DNA from: Ustilago trichophora
Taxonomy: Eukaryota; Basidiomycota; Ustilaginomycetes; Ustilaginales; Ustilaginaceae
DNA length: 64,000 nucleotides
Assembly: GCA_900323505.1 (NCBI GenBank)
Contig: OOIN01000004.1
Coordinates: 1,116,001-1,180,000, forward strand
Direction: 5' to 3'
The position numbers were made by a program, and so were the translations under genes. This document shows positions 29,911 through 39,400 of this stretch, piece by piece (positions within the stretch are counted from its first letter, which is position 1; every line of letters begins with the position of its first letter). The notes beneath the pieces were generated by a model. It searched no databases, was not told the origin of the DNA, and saw only the letters and a program-made list of their open reading frames with translations.

Positions 29911-30747
29911 GCTCGGATAAGAAGCGAGTCGGATGTGCCGTACGTGGCTGAAGGTGCGAGTATGACTGTTTGTTGACCTTGCCGAGTGTTGCGTTGAGGT
30001 CGAGTGTGATGGGAGAGTGTTCGAGAAAAAGAGTCAGAAGTGCTGCTGCTACTATACTTCTTCTGCATGACCCTGACGTTGATCGCGTGCAGTCGAGTTG
30101 AATACTGTTGTACTGTAGTGATGTTGGACCGGCCGAAAGAGGCAAAGGCGAGCGAGGTATTACGCCGGTGACAGAGTACTTTTTTTAATTTTTTTTATTT
30201 AGTTTTTTTTTTCCAAGAAACAGACTCACACACCACTGGCATTGAGTGGGGTAAAAGATACAGCCAGAACTGTCAGCTTGTCGCGACCCTTTCTGAGGTG
30301 AGTACATGCATTGAAGCCTTTCTCCAACGCACGAGCCTTCTCGACATATACCATTCATCACGCTGATCCCGCCATCTACATCTTCCAACATACAATCGAC
30401 GCCCCTCTGAAACAATCCTTTCAGAGTGAAATAGAGCGTGATCGTTCGTCCTCAACCACGGCAAAGCTCCTCATGACACCTTGATTTTCCGAGCACAGGA
30501 CGACAAGCGGATCTGCCGAGGATCGAAACAAACTCTATCTCGAGTGGCTTTCTAAGCGCTCCTTCTCTTGCCCACCATTACACTGCATTCAGTCCTTCGA
30601 CCCACTCACTTCGATCCGATCGATATCCTCAAGTGCACGTCAGCTCATTGACTGCGCCGTGGTTTGCTGTGGAGGTGCACAGTGTAAGGGGAAGACTACG
30701 ACGGCGTTGCATGCTTGCGTTGGGAGGACATTGCGTACAGCACAATC
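29911..30747. other. Divergent promoter region NAA50 / ROM2
   Basis: Contains both promoters. A T-rich tract lies at 30180-30212. The 300 bp before ROM2 are C/T-rich like a leader. No gene supported. Confidence 0.5.
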
Positions 30748-33700
30748 ATGTCGTCGCAACAACCACGCTTCGACAAGTACGGCCACGAGTATGGCCAAGA
30801 GTATCGACAACCAGCCAAAGGAACATACACATACGACACTGCCTACACTCAACCTAGCCAGACATCCGACCCTTACCACTCTGACGCTCGCACCCAGTAT
30901 GGGCCATATGACCCTCGTTATCCTTACGGCGGTTCTGGCTCGTCCGAGCCGAATGGTCCTGTCGCTGCACAGTCAGTCATACCCACCTCCTCGGCCCCTG
31001 CGTATGGTTACGCACAGCAGCGCAATCCATCTGCATCGTCATTTCATGCGTCTGCGCAACCGACGCAACCGACGCAGTCGACGCAGTCCAGTGCGGACCA
31101 ATCCAGTCGCATGCACATCCAAAATGACGCTCAAAGGTCGAATGCCCCGACCTATGAATACAACCATCAGGATTCGACTCAGCAATACGCTCCACCAGAG
31201 CAAAGGTACGGACAGAGGTCGGATTGGCCATCGCAGTATTCTCAGCAGGTGAACCAATCCCTTCCATCTCGGCAATACTCGCAAATGTCTACGCTACCGT
31301 ACGGAACAGCTGCTTCTAGCCTACACAGCATCGCTCAGGGCGGTCGATCGGCCCTCAACTACACACCCTCACAAAGAGCAGACTCGGTAAGACCGAACGA
31401 CGCCTCCACCGCTCCTCCTCTTGGCACGTCGAGTGCTCAGCAATACTCTTCGGTTCGTCTAGAACCTACGGATCGACCCGTCTCTTCATCAGCGAGTGGC
31501 ATCATCAGCCTGTATACAGACGACGGAGGCACTCCGCTCGTCGATCAACACTCCAACTTTGCCAACCTCTCTATCGACTCTTCTGCCCCAGCCGCTTCCT
31601 CTTCGTTCGCTGCGGCACCATCCGAGGTCGCTGCTCCAGAAACGATTCGGCTCCAACACCAACCTTCGCTGCGAACAAGCCGTCCACTGCCCGTCACTCC
31701 TGCAGCCAAGCTACCCGAACAGCTTCCACCGCTCAGTCCAGGTGGATTCACCGCATCGACACATGCAACAGCAGCAGCTGGATCTGGGCCCATCTCGCCC
31801 GGCTATCGATCTGATACTTCCGAATCATTTACTCAGCAAGGCTACTTTAATTCGGTTTCTCCCCGACCAGTCGCTTGGTCACCCCCAGTGACACCTACTG
31901 CGACGCAGCACAGTACAGCCCCGTCCACCTCCTTCACCTCACATACCGCGCCATCCTGGAGTCCTTCGCCCAGCTCTCACGGCACTCCCAATACTTCTGC
32001 CTATGGTCACCGCCCACTGCCTTCCACCACCACATCCCATGATCACTCCTTTTCGCCTCCATCAACAGACGCAGCAAGCGCCTCGCCGCTCTCAGCCTTC
32101 AGGTCACCCTCATATTCGAATGCCGGCGCCCGTCCCGACGTTGCTTACGGTCGAGGGTACCGCACCGCCTCGGCAAATCAATCGCACACGGTCGACTCTT
32201 CCTATGATCCAGAGTCCTACGACGCCTCGAGCACCGATCGTAATGCTCTTCGCCAGCGCACGCGAAGTGAGGCTTCGGACTTGTCAGCAAGACCGAGTCG
32301 ATACCACCGTCAGCCGCTGCCGCCCATCCCGGGCACCAGGTCTTCAGCGCAGCAGAGCGAATCTTTGGGGTATGGCTACCCGACGCAGGCTTCGGTTGTT
32401 GCTGAGCAGTTTACAGCGCCCAATCAAGGTCGACAACGTATGGCTTCACAAGGTTCCCAACGGCATCAGGCGAGCTATACACACGCATCTCAAACTAGTA
32501 TACGCCCTCAGGCAGCAGAGCAGAGGAGCACAAGCTACAAAGGCGATGAGAAGCGCGAGCTTGCACAAAAGTACAGCCATGAGAGATTCGATTCACTGGC
32601 ATGGGAGCCCGTCAACAGCCCGAGATCTAACGTCACCCAGATTCCCCAGCAAACTGCGCGCAAAAGTCGTATCGAGGCGCCCGAGTGGTCGTTGCTCTCC
32701 ACAGTCGCCCTTCTTTTGCGCGCCAATGTACCCCGTGGTGTTCAGATCAAAGGCAGCATCGACTATCCAAATAGCTTCACCGGCAAAGATGTTGTGTCGA
32801 CACTGCAACAGCTGCTCGTCTCGGAAGCAGTGGGGTCTCGACACGCTCTTGTCGCATCCGGCGACCCGGACAGCATCCGCAAAGTGGCACTCTCACTTGC
32901 AAAGTCGCTCAAGAGCCAACTCTTCTTCCACGAGGTCGATTGGGGCGAGAAGGAGCTGACCGACGATGTCGACGAGGTCTACACGTTCCTCGAGGATAGT
33001 CTCGCCGACATTGGCTCAGCGACAGAGGATCCCGACGACTGGGCTGCCGCTCTCAACCACAACTCTGCCTTTGACTCCAGTCTCCAGCTCTCCATTGGAG
33101 GAGCCGGCAGTGGCAACAGTGCTGTTCAACGTCGCAAACCGGCACATGTGACCGACCTCGACGATCTGCCCAATGGGGTCTTCACTCCCCTCACACAATG
33201 CTATAGCCCTCTGTGTAGTTCAGGTCGTCCCTCCGCCTGCTACAGTCCATCATGTCCCAATTCGGCATCCAGTCCCCTGCGCCTGCCGGTCACGGATTCT
33301 GAGAGTAGAGGTGCCAAACTGGGTGGTGTCTTGGATGGCGGCTTGCCTGTCGATCAGTCCCAGAAGAAGGCTTGGGCCGAAATCGTTCCTCCAGAGCTAC
33401 TCAAAAGCGTCCCACAGGCTGAGATTGCTCGTCAAAATGCTATCTTGGAGACGATCCAGAAAGAGGAAGAATTCTTGGCGGATCTGGAATTGCTCGACTC
33501 TCTCTTTGTACAGGGTCTGCAGAGGCCCAGTGATGAAGGCGATCCCCCACCGCTCCCGATCGGACCGGAGCGCGATGACTTTATTCGTGAGGTTTTTGGC
33601 AACCATCGTGAGTTGGCCGCCCACATTCGAGTATTGGTCGAACGCCTGCATATCCGTCAGAGGGAAGAAAATCCGATCGTTCAGACCATCGGCGACCTCT

Positions 33701-35880
33701 TCTTGAGCGCTGCCCTGGACTGGGGAGAATCCTACACTACGTATCTGGTCAACTACCCGCTTGCCATCAGCAGGGTCAAACGCGAGATTTCGATCAACCC
33801 ACGCTTCAAAGCCTTTGTCGAAGCCTGCCGCCGCCATCCAGCAGCACACAAGCATCCTCTCGAGAACTTTCTCTTCCGTCCACCAGCTCGTTTACAGCGA
33901 TACCACCTTCACTTGGAGTCGATCCTGAAAAAGACCGAAGAAGGCAATCACGATCGAGACAGTCTTCAGAACGCCATCGACATCATCAATGACCAGTGCA
34001 AGACAGCTCAGGCCGGTGTCGAGTCCGCAGAGCTCAAGGTCAAGATCCGCGAATACGCCTACAATCTCTCATCCAAGCGAAACAAGCATGCCATCGACAT
34101 GGATCTCTTGAACCCGGAGCGACAGCTGATCCACCAAGGCAGGGTCCTGCGTAAGCCGGATGCTTTCGACTTTGACTGGACAGAGCTTCTGGCCATTTTG
34201 TTTGACAACTACTTTATCGTTACCAAGCAGAAACGCATCGACCAAGGCCCGGATGATGATGGATCCAACGTGGCTTCTTCGTCTTCCTCGACAGGAGCCC
34301 GCTTCGTGCTGGCCAAACGTCCCATTCCCGTCGAGATGCTCGAAGTCAGCGGTCTGACCGAGTCCTCGATCTCGCGCTCGATTGGGTTGAGCAACTTCCA
34401 CATCAGCAGAGAGCGGGAGGCTCGTGACTTCTGGCCCTTTACGATCTCACATCTGGGTGGCAAGATCGAACCCATTGCACTGTATGCGCCGTCCAAGGCC
34501 GCCAGAGACCAGTGGAAGGCCAAGCTGGATGAAGCGATCGGACTCCGCATGGCGGTTCAGGACAATAACAAGGTGTTTGACCAGCACGTTCTGAGCGACG
34601 ACATTTTCGCCATCCCTCCTGCCATAAGCTTGGAGCCGGAGAAGCCCGTACCTGGCGTCGACCCGAGCGTCTTCCATGGCCGTGTCACTTGCGCCGTGCC
34701 CTTCGTGACAGTAGATGGCAGGCGACTTGTGGCTGTAGGATGTGCTGATGGTGTCTGGATCGGGCTGCGGAATGATCCCAAGTCACTGCGCAAGGTGCTT
34801 CATCTCAAATACGTCACGCAGTGTGCTGTGTTGGAGTCATTTGGTATCTTTGTCGTGCTCGCCGACAAGGTCCTCATTTCGTACAGTCTCGAGGCGCTGG
34901 TGCCAACGACGTCCAGCAGTGCTTCTACGCTGCGCCCGCCTCAGAAGCTGAGTGGTAACCGTGACGTCCTCTTCTTCAATGTGGGTGTGCTCAAGGACCG
35001 CACATTGCTCATCTACATGAAAAAGAAGGCCAACGAGAGTGTCTTCCGTGCCCTGGAACCTGTGCTCAATGCACCTCGCGGCACCGAAGGCAAGTCGGGC
35101 TCAGGCTTCTTTGGCAAGTTTGGCAAGGATTCAAAGAACTCGGATTGGTTCCGCATCTACAAGACCTTCTTCATCCCATCCGAGGCATACTCGATCCAGT
35201 TCCTAAAATCCAAACTGTGCATCATCTGCGCCAAAGGCTTCGAGATCATGAACCTCGACAGCCTACTCCCCGGCACCATTCCGGACTTTGTCCACGCCAA
35301 CCGCGAAGACCTTCGTGTGCAACAGCTGCAAAAGCGAGTAGAGACGGCAAAGCCTCTCGGCATGTACAAGACGAGCGATGGCGACTTCCTACTCTGTTAT
35401 GACGCCTTTGCATGCTACGTTGACCGACTGGGTGAGCCAACGCGGTTGGAACAGATCATCGAATGGGAAGGCTTCCCGAAGCAAGTGGCCTTCTCGGGTA
35501 ATTACGTGTTAGCGTTTGATGCGCGCTTCGTCGAGATCCGCGATGCGCTTACTGGGCGCCTTGTGCAGATCATGCGTGGTGCCGACTTGCACTACGTGTC
35601 TGGCAACAGCACCGTCACCTCCTCATCGTCCGAGAGTGCACAGCTGGCGGCACTTGATGCAGAGGCGAATCCAGTTATCTTCACAAGGCGCGAAAGGGTG
35701 ACAGGACGCATCCCCTTCGACTTCCAGAGGGTAGTCGAGCTTAGTCCTACAGGACCACCCAACTCGCACGCATATGCTCCGCCGTTTCAAAGGTCTGCGA
35801 CCATCATGTCGAACGGTAGCAGCCTGAACGGTCGACCTTCAGGCAGGCCTTCCGTGGCCAGCTCTAGCAATTGGATCTGA
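30748..35880 (+). CDS. ROM2: Rom2-type Rho1 guanine nucleotide exchange factor
   Basis: A single exon of 1710 residues, starting at MSSQQPRFDKYG (the frame opens upstream only with a TTG). It is predicted to activate Rho1 for cell-wall synthesis and actin organisation. Order: about 640 residues of Ser/Pro/Gln-rich disorder; a DEP domain (about 645-750, LLSTVALLLRANVPRGVQIK); a Cys/Pro-rich linker; a DH/RhoGEF domain (about 891-1100, QNAILETIQKEEEFLADLEL, HPLENFLFRPPARLQRYHLH); a PH domain (about 1117-1264, with a Ser-rich insert); and a C-terminal CNH/citron domain (about 1310-1617, GRVTCAVPFVTVDGRRLVAV). The DEP-DH-PH-CNH order is that of Rom1/Rom2 and fission yeast Rgf proteins. Together with Bem3 it covers both sides of the Rho/Cdc42 GTPase cycle within this window. 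Confidence 0.95.
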   Translation: MSSQQPRFDKYGHEYGQEYRQPAKGTYTYDTAYTQPSQTSDPYHSDARTQYGPYDPRYPYGGSGSSEPNGPVAAQSVIPTSSAPAYGYAQQRNPSASSFHASAQPTQPTQSTQSSADQSSRMHIQNDAQRSNAPTYEYNHQDSTQQYAPPEQRYGQRSDWPSQYSQQVNQSLPSRQYSQMSTLPYGTAASSLHSIAQGGRSALNYTPSQRADSVRPNDASTAPPLGTSSAQQYSSVRLEPTDRPVSSSASGIISLYTDDGGTPLVDQHSNFANLSIDSSAPAASSSFAAAPSEVAAPETIRLQHQPSLRTSRPLPVTPAAKLPEQLPPLSPGGFTASTHATAAAGSGPISPGYRSDTSESFTQQGYFNSVSPRPVAWSPPVTPTATQHSTAPSTSFTSHTAPSWSPSPSSHGTPNTSAYGHRPLPSTTTSHDHSFSPPSTDAASASPLSAFRSPSYSNAGARPDVAYGRGYRTASANQSHTVDSSYDPESYDASSTDRNALRQRTRSEASDLSARPSRYHRQPLPPIPGTRSSAQQSESLGYGYPTQASVVAEQFTAPNQGRQRMASQGSQRHQASYTHASQTSIRPQAAEQRSTSYKGDEKRELAQKYSHERFDSLAWEPVNSPRSNVTQIPQQTARKSRIEAPEWSLLSTVALLLRANVPRGVQIKGSIDYPNSFTGKDVVSTLQQLLVSEAVGSRHALVASGDPDSIRKVALSLAKSLKSQLFFHEVDWGEKELTDDVDEVYTFLEDSLADIGSATEDPDDWAAALNHNSAFDSSLQLSIGGAGSGNSAVQRRKPAHVTDLDDLPNGVFTPLTQCYSPLCSSGRPSACYSPSCPNSASSPLRLPVTDSESRGAKLGGVLDGGLPVDQSQKKAWAEIVPPELLKSVPQAEIARQNAILETIQKEEEFLADLELLDSLFVQGLQRPSDEGDPPPLPIGPERDDFIREVFGNHRELAAHIRVLVERLHIRQREENPIVQTIGDLFLSAALDWGESYTTYLVNYPLAISRVKREISINPRFKAFVEACRRHPAAHKHPLENFLFRPPARLQRYHLHLESILKKTEEGNHDRDSLQNAIDIINDQCKTAQAGVESAELKVKIREYAYNLSSKRNKHAIDMDLLNPERQLIHQGRVLRKPDAFDFDWTELLAILFDNYFIVTKQKRIDQGPDDDGSNVASSSSSTGARFVLAKRPIPVEMLEVSGLTESSISRSIGLSNFHISREREARDFWPFTISHLGGKIEPIALYAPSKAARDQWKAKLDEAIGLRMAVQDNNKVFDQHVLSDDIFAIPPAISLEPEKPVPGVDPSVFHGRVTCAVPFVTVDGRRLVAVGCADGVWIGLRNDPKSLRKVLHLKYVTQCAVLESFGIFVVLADKVLISYSLEALVPTTSSSASTLRPPQKLSGNRDVLFFNVGVLKDRTLLIYMKKKANESVFRALEPVLNAPRGTEGKSGSGFFGKFGKDSKNSDWFRIYKTFFIPSEAYSIQFLKSKLCIICAKGFEIMNLDSLLPGTIPDFVHANREDLRVQQLQKRVETAKPLGMYKTSDGDFLLCYDAFACYVDRLGEPTRLEQIIEWEGFPKQVAFSGNYVLAFDARFVEIRDALTGRLVQIMRGADLHYVSGNSTVTSSSSESAQLAALDAEANPVIFTRRERVTGRIPFDFQRVVELSPTGPPNSHAYAPPFQRSATIMSNGSSLNGRPSGRPSVASSSNWI

Positions 35881-36492
35881 GAAAGCAGGAACAAAACTTT
35901 CTATGTTGGCCAGGGAATCTGTAATCATACCTGTTTCATTGAATGTCTACACACGCAATGTTCATTATCAACATCGTGTATCGTGTGCTTGAACACTGGC
36001 GTACGATTCTGATCTCAAGTTTCAAAGGAGCTTGCGTGTGGATGGTGTGAGTGGTGTGGACGAAAATCCAAGGTGCGTCTGAGCGCGCTGCAGCCTCCAC
36101 CCAAAAAGAGCAACACACGCACGCACCAAGAAGCAGACCCTGAATTGTTCCGCGCTACTCTTCGCCTTGTGACCTTCAGCCACCATCATCGCCATCTACT
36201 GTACACAGAAGCACGCCACATCACATCACACCCCACTTCCGCTCTGTTGCTCTCGTTCGTCCGATAACAGCTTGCCCACCTCATTCGAGCTGCGCATCCG
36301 CGCTTCCAACAGCTTGCAGCTTTAGGCATTCGAAACATTTGCACAATGCGCTGCCTCGACCCATGATCTAGGTGCTGCTACTGAGCTGTATCGTACATCG
36401 TAGCTGATTGGTTTTCCTCGCCGAATCACCAGGCTGCTATAGATCCCTTCGTACTCTGCTTTTAAAGATCCGGTGAATTGGAAGCAGGAAAG
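35881..36492. other. Intergenic region upstream of VPS15
   Basis: Holds the ROM2 3' UTR and VPS15 promoter. It contains a half palindrome TACTGTACA (36198-36206) and ACATCACATCACAC repeats near 36216. No gene supported. Confidence 0.5.
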
Positions 36493-39400
36493 ATGGGGAA
36501 TACGCACTCCAACTCAAACGCCAGGATGGCCGGCATCGGCAACCTCGTTGCTGAGGTGGGCAACGACATCCAGTACGACAAAGGTATCGGCAACTCTCGT
36601 TTCCTTCGAGCTGTGCGCGCCAAGCACAAATTTGGGCCTATCGTAGTCAAGACGTTCGTCAAGCCGGATCCCTCAATGAGCTTGAAAAGCCTAGTCAAAC
36701 ATATCCGCATCGAACGCGAATCCTTGGCAGACGTCCCCAACGTCCTGACTTATCAGAAGGTGGTCGAGACTGAGCGCGCCGGCTACCTTATAAGACAATG
36801 GCTTCACAGCAACCTCTACGACAGGATCAGCACTCGACCTTTCCTCAGCGCGGTAGAGAAGAGATGGATCACCTATCAGCTCCTTCACGCGATGCGGGAT
36901 GCTCACGAGCGCGGAATTGCTCACGGCGACCTCAAATGCGAAAACATTCTTGTCACCACCTCCTTGATGATCTACGTCACCGACTTTGCTTCATCCTTCA
37001 AGCCTACCTACCTTCCCCTCGACGATCCGTCCGACTTTTCGTTCTTCTTTGATACTTCAGGTCGGAGAACATGTTATCTTGCACCCGAGCGCTTCTACGA
37101 GGCAGGCTCCAAGTACGCTTCGGGAGCGACAGGAACAGGCGCAGGTGATCAAGACGCCTCCGATCGCCTTGGTGGCGTACAAGCCGACTTGCTCGGCCTT
37201 GGCAGACAAAGCGGAAAGGTCACGCAGGCAATGGATGTCTTCTCGCTCGGATGCGTCATCGCCGAGCTGTGGCGAGAAGGTGCACCTACCTTCACCTTGA
37301 GCCAGCTCTTCAAGTACCGCGAGGGGATGTTTGACGTGGATGCGATGCTGGCCGGTATCTCAGATGAAGCAGTGCGGGAGATGGTTCGGGGCATGATTTC
37401 GCTGGATCCCGCGGACCGCAAGACCTTCGAGCAATGTCTGACAGACAGTCGCGGCACAGTGTTTCCCTCTACCGTTCCAGACTTTTTCCATGGATATCTT
37501 GTGGAACTGCAACGCACCTCGCCGGCTGCACTGAACCAGGCAAATGGCGCAGCCGGCGTCTCGGCGGTTGAGAGCGCAGCTAGTGGCTCCAATGCATCCG
37601 TCACTGCTGTTTCAATGCGGTCCGAAGCGACAAACCGCCAAGCCCAGCGAGCCGAGAGCGACGAGCGTATCGAGAAGCTGTATGAAGAGTGGTCCACCAT
37701 CGTGCAGTTCTTCGACGACCCGAGCGACCGCTCGAATACTTCCACGCCAGGTGCTGGTCCAAGCGGAATTTCAGCGCCCCTGAACGGTGTTCTCGGGCGC
37801 TTTGCCTTTCAGTCGAGCTTTCAGCAGCCACATGACGGGGAGGCTGCGGAGACCGAGCAGTCGGCTACAGACGATCTGGACGACGTCTTTCCTGTTCATC
37901 TCTGTATTCCCGGACTCCCAGCGCAGAAAGCGTTGTTAGAGGGCGGTGGTGCACAGTCAGACGGGACAGCTCAGTTGGTGCTTTCAGTCATCCTCGCCAA
38001 CCTGCGAAACTGCGTTCGACCTTCCTCGAAATGCCACGCTCTCGAACTTCTCATTCATCTCTCGACTCGTTGGCTCACCGACGAGACCAAGCTGGATCGC
38101 GTCTTGCCTTTCATCATGTCGCTCTTCGATGACCCATCGTCGCAAGTAAGAATGGCAGCGATTCGCAGCTGTGTACAGACGTTGATGCTGGTCAAGATCG
38201 TGACGCCCTCAAACACGTCCATCTTTCCCGAGTACATTGTGCCCAACATCAAGAAGCTCGGTCTAGATCCATCGACGCCTGTCAGATGCACCTTTGCCGC
38301 TTCTATTGTGACCTTTGCCGAGACAGCAGAGCGCTTCTTGCAGATGTCGCAGGCGATGAGAGCAGAAGGCCTCTTTGCGGATGAGCGGGATCTCAACGGT
38401 GGATTCATCGAGAATCAGCCCAACGAGTCCAACTACGACGAGCAGCTGCGTGCCTTCCAGGCTCTCCTGCAGGAGATCATCGTCACACTTCTCACAGATC
38501 CATCGGCTTCGGTCAAGCGTACGCTACTGTCCAGCATCGCACCCCTCTGCCGCTTCTTCGGCATGGCAAAGACCAACGACATCATGCTGAGCCACATGAT
38601 CACATACCTCAATGACCGCAACTGGCTTCTGAGAGAAGCCTTCTTTGACATGATCGTCGACGTTGCCGAGGTTTCGGGTCATCGCAGCCTGGAAGAGTAC
38701 ATCTTACCGCTGATGACACAAGCACTGTCGGATTCGGAAGAGAATGTTGTCTATCGCGTCATCAATGGCCTTCGCACCATGGCGGAACGGAATCTGCTGG
38801 ATCGGGTTCGGTTGTTGTCGTTGCTGGAAACGACGCTCGGGTTCTTGTGTCATCCCAATCTCTGGTTGCGGCAAGCGTCGGCAGGGCTCATCGCTGCTGC
38901 TGCGGCCAAACTCGAGGACGTCGATGTGTGGGCCGTTCTCTATCCTTCTCTTCGCCCTCTGCTACGCGCAGACGTACAAGACTTGACCGAGATCACCCTC
39001 CTCGACATGGCAAAGGCACCTCTAACTCGACCCGTCTTTGCAGCTGCACTGGCTTGGGCATCGCAGGCATCCAATTCTGCCTTTTGGAAGAGCCCATCAG
39101 AGGGCAAGGACCAGGCTGGCCTCAACAATGGCCTGGCAACAGAAGGCGTTGGGCTCTTGCTCGGTAGAAGCGGTCGCGAGCTGATCGTCCCGGCCAGAGG
39201 TCGGACAGAAGAGGACGACCGCTTCCGAGACAAGCTGAGAAGCATGGGTATGGAGGATGAGGATGAGATCAAGCTTATCGCTCTGCGTGGCATCATTCGG
39301 CGCCTATCCAAACAAGGCTCCAAGATCAACTCGGGTCAAATAGAATGGGACGCAGCTGGCGGTGCCAATGCTCCAAATGCAGACGGTGGACGTTCTCATC

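Noticed and set aside
36919..36990. Loss of canonical kinase motifs in the Vps15 kinase domain
   Set aside because: HGD and DFA variants are typical of Vps15 in other fungi and do not signal decay.
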